In this document: in pieces, positions 5,438 through 13,671 of the stretch
How positions within the stretch are numbered: position 1 is the stretch's first letter
Layout of the letters: each line of letters starts with the position of its first letter
Source: Bifidobacterium breve
GTDB lineage: Bacteria; Actinomycetota; Actinomycetes; S36-B12
NCBI GenBank assembly: GCA_945870085.1
Contig: CAMBQX010000004.1
Span: 1 to 24,376, forward strand
Direction: 5' to 3'
DNA length: 24,376 nucleotides
The notes under the pieces: generated by a model
What the model was told of the DNA's origin: nothing
What the model saw: the letters and a program-made list of their open reading frames with translations, nothing else
Database searches by the model: none
Made by a program: the position numbers and the translations under genes

Positions 5438-6361
5438 TTACGACGAGCGCCCATCCGCCACTAATGGATGCTCCACCTTGAAGAACCGGCGCCAGGTTTG
5501 AGCGACCAATTCGGGGTGCTCCATTTGCGCCGCATGCCCGGAGTCGGGCAACACCATGACATGGGCAGCACGAAAATGCCGGGTGATGCGATGGGCCGCC
5601 TGTGAATCTACTAAAGGATCCTTCTTGCCGTAGACAACCAAAGTCTCACATTGCACGCGCTCAGCTAACTTCCAGGGTCGGTCAGGGCCGACATCAACGA
5701 AGGTGCGAAGTAGGCCGCGTAATGAACGCAAAAATGCATCGCCAGCGTAGGTGAGGTGATCGCGATTACGAGCCTCGTCGATGGCTTCATCCACTCGCTG
5801 AGTAGGCAACCGCCCAGGTTCGGCTAAGCAGGTGTTCATGGTGCTTCTTACGCGGGCACCGGCATCGAGTTCAAGATATTTCGTAATCAATTTCTCGCCG
5901 AGGCCCGGCAACGCAATGACCGGGAGGTGCACATTGGCCTTGGTCGGACGCATGGCTGGAAGTGCTGGAGAGATCAAGGTCAGCGAGCGCACTAGATCTG
6001 GGCGGCGGGCGGCCAGTTGCAACGCCACCGCGCCACCGAGTGAGTTACCGAAGATGTGCACCGGAGCTTGCAGCTCATGTTCGATGAATTCAATTACAGA
6101 GGCCGCGTGGCCGGCCGGACTCATGTCACCGTTACGTGGCGGTGGCGACTGTCCGAAGCCGCCAAGGTCGACGGCCCAACCATCGACTTCGGTGCGGAGG
6201 TCTTCCATTAAGTCAGTCCAGTTAAGCGAGGACCCACCCAGCCCATGGATAAATACCGCGGCCGGCGCCCCTGCGGTTAGTGCCGGGGCATGGCGCACCG
6301 ACATCGAGCAGGATGACAGCCAGAACTCAGCTACGGGCCAAGGGGCAATTAGTTGATCCAC
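5438..6361 (-). CDS. alpha/beta hydrolase
   Basis: A cytoplasmic alpha/beta-hydrolase-fold enzyme of 307 residues. Visible parts are the oxyanion HG at 39-40, the nucleophile elbow GNSLGG with Ser107, the acid Asp248 in GKKDPLVD, and His276 in DSGHAAQMEHP. The substrate cannot be read from the sequence; esters, epoxides or C-C bonds are all possible in this family. The GTG start at 6361 is supported by TAATCT 7 nt upstream (leaderless pattern). It is divergent from a TetR regulator with 67 bp between, so that regulator may control it. A hairpin follows the stop. Confidence 0.85.
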   Translation of the reverse strand: MDQLIAPWPVAEFWLSSCSMSVRHAPALTAGAPAAVFIHGLGGSSLNWTDLMEDLRTEVDGWAVDLGGFGQSPPPRNGDMSPAGHAASVIEFIEHELQAPVHIFGNSLGGAVALQLAARRPDLVRSLTLISPALPAMRPTKANVHLPVIALPGLGEKLITKYLELDAGARVRSTMNTCLAEPGRLPTQRVDEAIDEARNRDHLTYAGDAFLRSLRGLLRTFVDVGPDRPWKLAERVQCETLVVYGKKDPLVDSQAAHRITRHFRAAHVMVLPDSGHAAQMEHPELVAQTWRRFFKVEHPLVADGRSS

Positions 6362-6368
6362 ATGGGAC

Positions 6369-6374
6369 AGATTA
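6369..6374 (-). promoter_or_regulatory. -10 box of the hydrolase (leaderless)
   Basis: Minus strand TAATCT, 7 nt before the GTG at 6361. No SD sequence is present. Confidence 0.55.
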
Positions 6375-6416
6375 CCCCGACTCCGTCAAGGGGGAAACCG
6401 TCAGGTTACTCGAGAG

Positions 6417-6422
6417 TAGGAT
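6417..6422 (+). promoter_or_regulatory. -10 box of the TetR gene (leaderless)
   Basis: TAGGAT, 6 nt before the GTG at 6429. ACTCGAGAGT just upstream is nearly palindromic and could be part of an operator. Confidence 0.5.
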
Positions 6423-6428
6423 TTAGGG

Positions 6429-7073
6429 GTGACCATCACCGGAGCCAAGCCAAGTGGGCGCCTGCCCAAATCTGAGCGCCGGACCCAGGTGTTGTCTTCA
6501 GCCCTTGAGGTGTTCGTCGACGCCGGGTATCACGCCACAGGCATGGACGACATCGCCGAGCGCGCCGGGGTGTCCAAGCCGGTGCTCTATCAGCACTTCA
6601 CGAGTAAATTAGACCTTTATCTCGCGCTTTTAGATGCCGGAATCGATGAGCTTCACGCCTCCTACACCGCGGGCCTGCGTTCTACTTCCGATAATAAAGT
6701 CCGAGTGCAGCGCACGGTACAGGCCTACTTCGAATTTGTTGAAGACCCTCAAGGTGCTTACCGGCTGGTATTCGAAAGTGACCTGATAAACGAGCCGGCG
6801 GTGCGCGAGCGCGTTGATCAAGCCGACCTAGCAGTTGCGCAGGCAATCGCTCATATCATCACCGAAGACACCGGTTTGAGCCCGCAACAGGCACTCTTGC
6901 TCGGCTCAGGCATGCTCGGAATGTCGCAGGTGGCAGCTCGCCGCTGGTTACGCCACGCGCGAACTGACATCAGCCGCGAAGAAGCCGCCGAGCTCATCGC
7001 TTCCCTTGGTTGGCGCGGCATTAGTGGATTCCCGCTATCGCACCCACCCGAGGAACAAACCTCGCCGTCTTGA
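6429..7073 (+). CDS. TetR/AcrR family transcriptional regulator
   Basis: A 214-residue one-component repressor. The N-terminal helix-turn-helix spans about residues 17-63: RRTQVLSSALEVFVDAGYHA, then GMDDIAERAGVSKPVLYQHF. The C-terminal ligand and dimerisation domain follows (AYFEFVEDPQGAYRLVFESD). Families of this type usually repress their own gene and a divergent neighbour, here the alpha/beta hydrolase. The ligand is unknown. The start is GTG with a leaderless -10 box. Confidence 0.88.
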   Translation: MTITGAKPSGRLPKSERRTQVLSSALEVFVDAGYHATGMDDIAERAGVSKPVLYQHFTSKLDLYLALLDAGIDELHASYTAGLRSTSDNKVRVQRTVQAYFEFVEDPQGAYRLVFESDLINEPAVRERVDQADLAVAQAIAHIITEDTGLSPQQALLLGSGMLGMSQVAARRWLRHARTDISREEAAELIASLGWRGISGFPLSHPPEEQTSPS

Positions 7074-7100
7074 CACGATGACCACCAGAGATGACTATCA

Positions 7101-7145
7101 GCAGCACAACTACTGGCAGCACGACTCTTAGCAGCACAGCTAATG
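7101..7145 (+). repeat. three 15-bp tandem repeats upstream of DUF3107
   Basis: Units start GCAGCACAACT (7101), GCAGCACGACT (7116) and GCAGCACAGCT (7131), each 15 bp long. They lie in the leader between the TetR stop and the DUF3107 ribosome site. The frame is open through them, but the DUF3107 family start is downstream, so they are more likely leader sequence than coding. Confidence 0.6.
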
Positions 7146-7174
7146 TTGTTAAACACTTGACAGGAGGACCGGCC

Positions 7175-7402
7175 GTGGAGGTCAAGATTGGTGTCCAAGA
7201 CACCGCGCGTGAAATTTCACTCGAAAGTTCACAGGAACCAGCCGACATCATCAAAGCGGTTGAAGCTGCTATCACAAAAGGCGGCCTACTCTCGTTGACT
7301 GATGATCGAGGCCGAACGATCTTGGTGCCCGCGACGAAGATTGCCTACGTCGAGGTAGGCGCAGAAGCTACTCGCCGCGTTGGGTTTGGCAGTACGTCGT
7401 AA
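7175..7402 (+). CDS. DUF3107 family protein
   Basis: A 75-residue cytoplasmic protein of a family I know only from actinobacteria and without a known function. It reads VEVKIGVQDTAREISLESSQ, then LSLTDDRGRTILVPATKIAY and VEVG. I chose GTG 7175 because AGGAGG stands 7 nt upstream and the family begins here. An ATG at 7091 in the same frame would add 28 Ser/Thr-rich residues encoded by the tandem repeats. It lies downstream of the TetR gene. Confidence 0.82.
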   Translation: MEVKIGVQDTAREISLESSQEPADIIKAVEAAITKGGLLSLTDDRGRTILVPATKIAYVEVGAEATRRVGFGSTS

Positions 7403-7419
7403 CCCTTGCCGCGCAAGAG

Positions 7420-8112
7420 TTACGCAGCTAGGCCGAGAGCGGCCATGCGCTTGGTGTGATTTTCGGTTAGGCGCGCAAGCATGCGGCCGATCTCGGCTAG
7501 GTCAGCACCCGGGCGATCCACTCCGCCAACTAGCAAACTTGATAAAGCATCGCGCTCAGCGGCGACACGTTGAGCCTGCGATAAGGCCTCACCGACTAAG
7601 CGCCTGCCCCACAACGCAAGTCGCCCGCCAATACGCGGATCAGCGACTATTGCCGCACGCACTCGATCGACCGCAAATGCCGAGTGACCCATCTCCTCGC
7701 ACACACTAAGTACTAGGGCATTTGTTTCAGGGTCAAGATATTTGGCGATCTCGACATAGAAGTCAAGGGCGATACCGTCACCTACATAGGCCTTAACCAA
7801 GCCCTCAAGCCAATCATTTGGTGCCGTATGCGCATGGAACTCTTCAAGTGGCTGTCGAAATGGTGCAATCGCAACTTCGGGTGAGACACCAAGCTCAATT
7901 AGCCGATCACGTAATGTTTCGAAGTGCCGATACTCCGCGGTAGCCATGCCAGCAAGTGCCGCCTTGTCATCGACCGTAGGGGCCATTACGGCATCAGCGG
8001 CGATCCGCTCAAAAGCGGTGAGTGCGCCGTATGCCAAGACAGCGAGCAGATCGACAACAGCCGCCCGATACTCCGGGTCGGTGTCCAATGTCTTAATCGA
8101 AGGCTGATCCAT
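7420..8112 (-). CDS. ferritin-like-fold protein, possible diiron tRNA hydroxylase relative
   Basis: A 230-residue, mostly helical protein. Candidate diiron ligands are Glu35 (TAFERIAAD), the ExxH in AEYRHFE, Glu in YVEIAK and EExxH in CEEMGHSAF. This matches the actinobacterial ferritin-fold family annotated near MiaE, the enzyme hydroxylating a methylthio-isopentenyl-adenosine of tRNA. Whether this member acts on tRNA is not shown by the sequence. It is divergent from the DEAD-box helicase, a common arrangement in actinobacteria. TAACCT lies 9 nt before the ATG. Confidence 0.75.
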   Translation of the reverse strand: MDQPSIKTLDTDPEYRAAVVDLLAVLAYGALTAFERIAADAVMAPTVDDKAALAGMATAEYRHFETLRDRLIELGVSPEVAIAPFRQPLEEFHAHTAPNDWLEGLVKAYVGDGIALDFYVEIAKYLDPETNALVLSVCEEMGHSAFAVDRVRAAIVADPRIGGRLALWGRRLVGEALSQAQRVAAERDALSSLLVGGVDRPGADLAEIGRMLARLTENHTKRMAALGLAA

Positions 8113-8143
8113 GGTGGTGAGAGGTTAGCGAAGGGCCAATGGG

Positions 8144-8149
8144 TAGACT
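8144..8149 (+). promoter_or_regulatory. -10 box of the DEAD-box helicase (leaderless)
   Basis: TAGACT, 7 nt before GTG 8157. This favours GTG 8157 over the in-frame ATG at 8139, which would lie upstream of the box. Confidence 0.5.
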
Positions 8150-8156
8150 CAAGGGA

Positions 8157-9644
8157 GTGACTACTTCCCCGGTCGACCCAACCTCGGCTCCCACCTTCGT
8201 GGAGCTCGGCACCGATCCCAAAATCGCCGAAGCCCTCGCCGCTGACGGCATTGAACGCGCCTTCCCTATCCAGCAAATGTGCATCCCACTGGCCCTTGAG
8301 GGCAAGGACTTAATCGGTCAAGCCAAGACCGGCACCGGAAAAACCCTCGGATTTGGTATCCCGCTGCTCCAGCGCGTCGACCTCGAAGGCGACCGCAGCG
8401 TGCCGCAGGCACTCGTGGTGTGCCCCACCCGCGAACTCGGCCTTCAGGTGGCAACCGACTTGGAGCGAGCCGGCCGCCTAAAAGGCATCAAAGTTCTCGC
8501 TATTTATGGCGGGCGCGCTTATGAACCGCAGATTGACGCCCTCCATAAAGGCATTGACGTTGTAGTTGGCACCCCGGGGCGGCTAATTGACTTAGTAAAC
8601 AGGCGCGACCTCATACTCACCGGGATTCGCACCTTGGTACTTGACGAAGCAGATGAAATGCTCGATATGGGTTTCTTACCCGACGTCGAGCGCATAGTCT
8701 CTGAAATCCCCGCGAAACGGCAAACAATGCTGTTCTCCGCAACCATGCCCGGCCAGATTGTTAATCTCGCCCGCCGCTACATGACCCAGCCGATCCATCT
8801 GCGCGCGAGCGAGCCCGGCGACGACAGTGCCATTGTCGACACCATCGAGCAGCACGTTTGGCGTGCGCACCCGATGGACAAGATCGAAATCCTCGCGCGC
8901 ATCTTGCAGGCCGATAATCGCGGCCTGGTGATGATCTTCACCCGCACCAAGCGCAAGGCCCAGCGAATCTGTGACGACCTAACCGAGCGCGGTTTTGCAG
9001 TTGGCACCGTGCACGGCGATCTGGGTCAAGGCGCACGTGAACAGGCTCTTCGCGCATTTCGCAATGGCAAGGTTGATGTGCTCGTAGCGACCGATGTCGC
9101 CGCTCGCGGCATTGACGTTGACGGCGTGACCCATGTCATCAACTACGAATGCCCCGACGATGAGAAAACCTATCTGCACCGAATTGGTCGCACCGGCCGA
9201 GCAGGTGCCTCCGGTGTTGCTGTCACCTTGGTCGACTGGGAGGACATCGCGCGCTGGCAGATGATTGATCGGGCACTAAAACTACCTTTCAAGGATCCGA
9301 TCGAGACTTACTCATCGAGTGACCACATCTACACCGGCCTAGGGATCCCAGCCGGTACCACGGGCCAACTCCCCAAAGCCGGACGCACGCGCGAGGGCCT
9401 AGCCGCTGAAGGGGTCGAAGACCTCGGGGAGACCGGCAAGAAAAAGCCAAAGCTTGATGACCGAGGCCACTCACCTGGCAAGAGCCACCGCCCAGATAAG
9501 GCAAAGGGCGATAAGCCAAGGGGCGATAAGCCCAAGAATGACCGGCACCGGGCACAAAAGCCGGCCGCCGCTAAGCCGGCCGCAGACCGACCCCAGCGGC
9601 CCAGGCAGCGAACCCGTGGCGGGAAACCCGCTACCGAGGTTTAA
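8157..9644 (+). CDS. DEAD-box ATP-dependent RNA helicase
   Basis: A 495-residue RNA helicase that unwinds or remodels RNA in the cytoplasm. The core motifs are in order: Q motif (AFPIQQMCIP), I (AKTGTGKT), Ia (PTRELGLQ), Ib (TPGR), II (DEAD in LDEADEMLD), III (SAT), IV (MIFTRTKRKAQ), V (ATDVAARGID) and VI (HRIGRTGRAG). The last 90 residues or so are lysine/arginine-rich and low in complexity (for example KGDKPRGDKPKNDRH), a typical basic RNA-binding tail. The GTG start is supported by the -10 box at 8144 and by the family beginning near TFVELG. It is divergent from the ferritin-fold gene. Confidence 0.93.
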   Translation: MTTSPVDPTSAPTFVELGTDPKIAEALAADGIERAFPIQQMCIPLALEGKDLIGQAKTGTGKTLGFGIPLLQRVDLEGDRSVPQALVVCPTRELGLQVATDLERAGRLKGIKVLAIYGGRAYEPQIDALHKGIDVVVGTPGRLIDLVNRRDLILTGIRTLVLDEADEMLDMGFLPDVERIVSEIPAKRQTMLFSATMPGQIVNLARRYMTQPIHLRASEPGDDSAIVDTIEQHVWRAHPMDKIEILARILQADNRGLVMIFTRTKRKAQRICDDLTERGFAVGTVHGDLGQGAREQALRAFRNGKVDVLVATDVAARGIDVDGVTHVINYECPDDEKTYLHRIGRTGRAGASGVAVTLVDWEDIARWQMIDRALKLPFKDPIETYSSSDHIYTGLGIPAGTTGQLPKAGRTREGLAAEGVEDLGETGKKKPKLDDRGHSPGKSHRPDKAKGDKPRGDKPKNDRHRAQKPAAAKPAADRPQRPRQRTRGGKPATEV

Positions 9645-9667
9645 CTACGATCAAATGCGGGTATGCC

Positions 9668-10069
9668 ATGGCCGTGACACACAGTTGGACGCTCCCCGCG
9701 GATACCACCGCGGCCGCCGCCGGCCGCGATTTTGTCCGATCCGCCCTTGCTGAATACGTTAATTCCAACGACACCGCCGATACCGCCGAAGTCGCCGCAG
9801 CTGTCACCTCAGAGCTTTGCACCAACGCGATCTTGCACGGAAGCCCGCCGCAGTTACTGAAATTCGTGATCGACCGTGAACATCTGCGGATTGAAGTTTC
9901 TAATTCGAATCGGGTGGGCGGAACAGCGCCAAAGTTGGCCACCATGCCAACAAACAGCGACACCGTCGGTGGGCGGGGCTTAAATTTGGTGAACGTGCTG
10001 TCAAGTACTTGGGGTGCCGAAGTCAACTCCAGATCAACTACCGTTTGGGCTAATATCTCCCGAACGTGA
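9668..10069 (+). CDS. GHKL ATPase-domain protein, anti-sigma (RsbW-like) type
   Basis: A 133-residue stand-alone HATPase_c domain. It has the N-box helix SELCTNAILHG, a short central strand (LRIEVSNSN) and the G-box VGGRGLNLVN. Such small proteins are usually anti-sigma-factor serine kinases or regulators of phosphatase cascades in actinobacteria. No partner anti-anti-sigma or sigma gene is adjacent. It starts 23 bp after the helicase, so the two may be cotranscribed. Its 3' end overlaps the convergent Nudix gene by 20 bp. Confidence 0.8.
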   Translation: MAVTHSWTLPADTTAAAAGRDFVRSALAEYVNSNDTADTAEVAAAVTSELCTNAILHGSPPQLLKFVIDREHLRIEVSNSNRVGGTAPKLATMPTNSDTVGGRGLNLVNVLSSTWGAEVNSRSTTVWANISRT

Positions 10070-10487
10070 GCGGCGGGAGTAACCCCCAATCAGTGAGTGC
10101 TTCAAGTAGCCCATCACTGGTATCCAGCTCACTTAATTGTTCGAGCGTGAAGAACCCTGCGTCAGTGGCATCGTCGCTGCCAACGGGAGCCTTGGCTTCG
10201 ACTAATTCACCCAAGAAATCGCGAATGACATAAGTGCCACCACCGGGTGCCTCACGGCGCACGGTGCCGATTTCACGAATCACCGTCATGTCGAGGCCGG
10301 TCTCTTCAAGTACCTCGCGAATAACTGCAACTTTATGGCTTTCGCCCGGCTCCACGCGCCCGCCGGGCACTGACCAACGACCAAGTGCTGGCTCTTGGCC
10401 TCTTTTGATCAAGAGCAACCTGCCGGCGTCATCAAAAACGACGGCGCCAACGCAGGGGATCTCGCTGCTGACGTCCGAAATGCTCAC
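10050..10487 (-). CDS. Nudix hydrolase
   Basis: A 145-residue Nudix pyrophosphohydrolase. The Nudix box is complete: Gly43, Glu49, Arg57-Glu58, Glu61-Glu62 and Gly64, within GGRVEPGESHKVAVIREVLE and ETGL. The substrate, a nucleoside diphosphate linked to another group, cannot be deduced. It starts at GTG, whose last bases form the TGA of the acyl-CoA dehydrogenase gene (GTGA overlap), so translation is coupled and it is the last gene of that operon. Confidence 0.9.
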   Translation of the reverse strand: MSISDVSSEIPCVGAVVFDDAGRLLLIKRGQEPALGRWSVPGGRVEPGESHKVAVIREVLEETGLDMTVIREIGTVRREAPGGGTYVIRDFLGELVEAKAPVGSDDATDAGFFTLEQLSELDTSDGLLEALTDWGLLPPLTFGRY

Positions 10488-11689
10488 GTGCGGAGTTTGT
10501 ATTCCTCGAGTAGGCGGCGGGCGATTATCATGCGTTGAATATCGGCGGTGCCTTCACCGATGAGCAACATCGGGGCCTCGCGATATAGGCGCTCGATTTC
10601 ATATTCCTTCGAGTATCCGTAACCACCATGGATCCGGAAGGAGTCTTCAACAACTTCTTTGCAGTATTCACTGGCTAGGTACTTCGCCATGCCGGACTCA
10701 AGATCATTGCGCTCTCCGGAGTCCTTCTTGCGGGCCGCCATCACCATCATCTGATGCGCTGCCTCGACTTTGGTCGCCATGTCAGCGAGTCGAAAGGAGA
10801 CCGCCTGATGCTCAATGATGGGCTTACCAAAAGTTACCCGCTGCTGGGCGTACTCGATACCGAGTTCGAATGCACGCAGTGCCACCCCGCAGCCACGGGC
10901 CGCAACATTGACGCGGCCTACTTCGACGCCGTCCATCATTTGATAGAACCCACGACCAGGCTCACCGCCCAACAGATTGTCCTTCGAAACACGGACGCCG
11001 TCCATAATCAATTCGGTGGTGTCAACGCCTTTGTAGCCCATTTTCTCGATCTTGCCAGGAATCGTTAGCCCCGGAATTACTTCACCAAACCCAGACGGCT
11101 TCTCAATCAAGAAAGTTGACATCTTCCTGTAGACGCTGGCATCGGCTGCCACATCGGCATCATTTCGCACAAGCACCGCAACCAATGTTGATGAACCCCC
11201 ATTGGTGAGCCACATCTTCTGGCCGGTGAGTACATAGTCATCGCCGTCCTTGACCGCCTTGCTGGTGATAGCGGCCACATCAGAACCACAACCTGGCTCA
11301 CTCATTGAGAACGCGCCGCGCACCTCACCTGTTGCCATGCGCGGTAAGTAGTACTGCTTTTGCTGCTCGGTACCGTGATGCATGAGCATGTAAGCCACGA
11401 TGAAGTGCGTGTTGATGACGCCGCTGACACTCATCCATCCGCGGGCAATTTCCTCGACAACAAGTGCGTAAGTGAGCAGGGACTCACCCAGGCCCCCATA
11501 CTCCTCAGGGATCATCAGCCCAAAGACGCCAAGCTCTTTGAGCCCATTGACGATATCGGTCGGGTACTCATCATTATGCTCTAGATATGTTGCATTAGGC
11601 AGGATTTCCTTGTCAACGAAATCCCGAATCGCCGCAATGATGTCGCTCTGAATCTCAGTGAGACCCTCGGTTTCAGCTAGCTTCTTCAT
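10484..11689 (-). CDS. acyl-CoA dehydrogenase
   Basis: A 401-residue FAD-dependent acyl-CoA dehydrogenase introducing a 2,3-double bond into an acyl-CoA and passing electrons to ETF. The family signature SMSEPGCGSD is at 128-137, RVTFGKPI at 284-291 and RIHGGYGYSKEYEIERLYRE at 352-371. Glu379 in GEGTADIQ is the probable catalytic base. The start is ATG after AGAGGA. It lies 9 bp downstream of the CitE-like lyase, the same strand order as in mycobacterial branched-chain acid catabolic loci (citE with a fadE), so a short or branched acyl-CoA is a reasonable guess. Confidence 0.9.
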   Translation of the reverse strand: MKKLAETEGLTEIQSDIIAAIRDFVDKEILPNATYLEHNDEYPTDIVNGLKELGVFGLMIPEEYGGLGESLLTYALVVEEIARGWMSVSGVINTHFIVAYMLMHHGTEQQKQYYLPRMATGEVRGAFSMSEPGCGSDVAAITSKAVKDGDDYVLTGQKMWLTNGGSSTLVAVLVRNDADVAADASVYRKMSTFLIEKPSGFGEVIPGLTIPGKIEKMGYKGVDTTELIMDGVRVSKDNLLGGEPGRGFYQMMDGVEVGRVNVAARGCGVALRAFELGIEYAQQRVTFGKPIIEHQAVSFRLADMATKVEAAHQMMVMAARKKDSGERNDLESGMAKYLASEYCKEVVEDSFRIHGGYGYSKEYEIERLYREAPMLLIGEGTADIQRMIIARRLLEEYKLRT

Positions 11690-11698
11690 TTGAATCCT

Positions 11699-12661
11699 CT
11701 ACTCCGGTGGGGTGAAAGTCTGGGTGCGCGCCATACCAGCAGCGCGACCTTTAGCTGAAACAACCAGGGCCATCTTGCGCGAAGCTTCATCGATCATTTC
11801 GTCACCCAGCATCGCCGCGCCTTTCGCGCCACCAGCGGCCGAGGTGTAGTAGTCGTACGCGTCAAGAATCATTTCGGCTTTGTCATAGTCATCTTGGCGC
11901 GGTGAGAAGATCTCATTTGCGGCATCTAACTGGCCCGGATGCAGGACCCACTTGCCGTCGAAGCCCAGGGCCGCAGCCCGGCCAGCAACCCGGCGGAAGC
12001 CGTCAACATCTTTAATTTGCAGATAAGGCCCATCAATGGCCTGCTTGTCGAAGGCTCGTGCCGCCATCAGAATTCGCATCAGGATGTAGTGGTACGCATC
12101 GCCTACGTCATAACCGGGTGGCTGCTCACCCACCACAAGTGACTTCATATTGATACTCGCCATAAAATCTGCAGGGCCAAAGATGATGGTTTCGACCCGT
12201 GGACTCGCCTGCGCGATGGCATCGACATTGATCAGGCCGAGTGCGTTCTCAATCTGAGCTTCGATCCCGATACGGCCAACCTCAAAGCCGTTGGACTTTT
12301 CAATTTGGGTAAGCAGTAGGTCAAGGGCTACTACCTGATCGGCCGTCTGAACTTTAGGAAGCATTATGCAATCAAGGTTCGGGCCGGCCCCTTCAACAAC
12401 TTCGACCACGTCTTGATAAGTCCACTGCGTTGTCCAGTCATTAACCCGCACCGAACGAACCTTGCCCTCATAGCCGCCTTCATTAAGGGCAGCCACAATG
12501 TTCTTGCGCGCCTCTGGCTTGGCGATCGGGGCGACGGCGTCCTCGATATCCATGAAGATTTGATCCGCAGCCAAGCCCCGGGCTTTATCGAGCATCTTGG
12601 GGCTACTACCGGGCACCGCAAGATTTGAGCGACGCGAACGGAGCACTCTTGGGCTCGTCAT
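11699..12661 (-). CDS. HpcH/HpaI aldolase/citrate lyase family protein (CoA-ester lyase)
   Basis: A 320-residue CitE/malyl-CoA-lyase-type enzyme, a TIM barrel cleaving or forming 3-hydroxyacyl-CoA esters such as malyl- or citramalyl-CoA with Mg2+. Visible features are FMDIEDAVAP at 36-45, substrate Arg72 in VRVND, metal ligand Glu138 in IEAQIENALG, and Asp165 in FGPADF. The fold and length match malyl-CoA lyases better than citrate lyase beta. A strong SD (AAGGAGG) precedes ATG 12661. It heads an operon with the acyl-CoA dehydrogenase and the Nudix gene. The exact substrate is open. Confidence 0.85.
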   Translation of the reverse strand: MTSPRVLRSRRSNLAVPGSSPKMLDKARGLAADQIFMDIEDAVAPIAKPEARKNIVAALNEGGYEGKVRSVRVNDWTTQWTYQDVVEVVEGAGPNLDCIMLPKVQTADQVVALDLLLTQIEKSNGFEVGRIGIEAQIENALGLINVDAIAQASPRVETIIFGPADFMASINMKSLVVGEQPPGYDVGDAYHYILMRILMAARAFDKQAIDGPYLQIKDVDGFRRVAGRAAALGFDGKWVLHPGQLDAANEIFSPRQDDYDKAEMILDAYDYYTSAAGGAKGAAMLGDEMIDEASRKMALVVSAKGRAAGMARTQTFTPPE

Positions 12662-12674
12662 TGGGCCTCCTTAA

Positions 12675-12693
12675 GGCATACAGATCGTATCGA
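12675..12693 (-). promoter_or_regulatory. candidate promoter/operator of the lyase operon
   Basis: The leader holds ATAC-GATCT-GTAT (minus strand), a small dyad that contains a TACGAT -10-like box, about 20 nt before the SD. It could bind a TetR- or GntR-type regulator; none is adjacent. Confidence 0.3.
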
Positions 12694-12721
12694 CACTTTC
12701 ATGCCCGTGCCTAACCGAAAA

Positions 12722-13648
12722 CTAGATTGGCGGGCTCTCTGTGGCCTCTTTCACACGGCTAGACCTAATCACCATAACTAAGCCGGCGAACATCAAAGCA
12801 GCCGCCGGGATAATGCCAAGTGGCGGGATCTGGCCCAGCCACACCGCTGCCACCAAGGTAGATCCCGGCATTTCAAAGAGAATTGCCAGCGAGACCACCG
12901 TCGCCGAAGTAGTCGATAGCACTTTGTTGATGAGGGTATGGCCGAGTAATTGCGCGCCGGCTGTTAAAGCCAAGATGAGTAACCAATCTCGCAGGCTAAA
13001 GCCCACCAACGGCACCCTGAGCACCAAGCACATGACCACGAGCAGTGCCCCGGCACTCGCATAAACCCCAAATGTCGTTACCGAAGTCGAGACACTCTGA
13101 CGAGCCTGCTCGGCCACCGTCACATATGCGGCCGCGAGCATGCCGCCGAGTAACGCCAGTCCATCACCAATAAGGTGCGTCGGGTCGACCGTAAAGTCGA
13201 TTCCGGTCAAGATCAAGATCCCAATTAGTGCAACCACGATGCCGAACCAGGCCTGCCCGGGGATGTGGACTCCGCGCAGTCGCGCCAAGAGTGCCGCCCA
13301 GATCGGCTGGGTTGCCACCAGCGCCGTTGACGAGGCGACCGTGGTGAACCGCAGCGACGGGATCCACGCGGCAAAGTGCGCGCCGAGTAAAAGCCCGGAG
13401 AGAATCATGAGCTTGACTTCGCGCCGGCTCAGTCGCCGCAGTGCATGACGCTGGCGGAGCATGACCCAAACCCCGGTAGCCCCCGAACCCAAGAAGCAGC
13501 GCCAGAAGGCAATTGCCAGCGCCGGCGCAGCGAGAACCGTGATGATCGGCCCTGAGGTTGAGATAAAAACGATGGCAACGCCCAGCCAGGCGAGGTCGAC
13601 CGCGGGGGGCCGGCCGAGGCTAGTTGACGGCTGCGGGGCTGTGGACAC
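12722..13648 (-). CDS. EamA/DMT-family transporter
   Basis: A 308-residue integral membrane protein with about ten hydrophobic segments in two EamA repeats, for example LAWLGVAIVFISTSGPIITV near the start and GIIPAAALMFAGLVMVI near the end. The repeat-typical FTTVASSTALVATQPIWAAL and LSTTSATVVSLAILFEMPGS are present. The family exports or exchanges metabolites; the substrate is unknown. I place the start at GTG 13648 (VSTAPQPSTS), because TACCGT lies 7 nt upstream and the frame beyond it is Arg-rich and runs into the divergent gene. It lies 60 bp upstream of the CitE-like gene. Confidence 0.85.
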   Translation of the reverse strand: MSTAPQPSTSLGRPPAVDLAWLGVAIVFISTSGPIITVLAAPALAIAFWRCFLGSGATGVWVMLRQRHALRRLSRREVKLMILSGLLLGAHFAAWIPSLRFTTVASSTALVATQPIWAALLARLRGVHIPGQAWFGIVVALIGILILTGIDFTVDPTHLIGDGLALLGGMLAAAYVTVAEQARQSVSTSVTTFGVYASAGALLVVMCLVLRVPLVGFSLRDWLLILALTAGAQLLGHTLINKVLSTTSATVVSLAILFEMPGSTLVAAVWLGQIPPLGIIPAAALMFAGLVMVIRSSRVKEATESPPI

Positions 13649-13655
13649 GCCAGCG

Positions 13656-13665
13656 ACGGTAGCCT
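13656..13665. promoter_or_regulatory. overlapping divergent -10 boxes, EamA (-) and MgtE_N (+)
   Basis: Plus strand TAGCCT (13660-13665) is 6 nt before GTG 13672. Minus strand TACCGT (13661-13656) is 7 nt before GTG 13648. The two boxes share the base pairs 13660-13661. No SD is seen for either gene. Confidence 0.5.
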
Positions 13666-13671
13666 TCGGTC

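Noticed and set aside
12741..13448. Plus-strand frames opposite the EamA gene
   Set aside because: Shadow frames; the minus strand has a clear ten-helix transporter.
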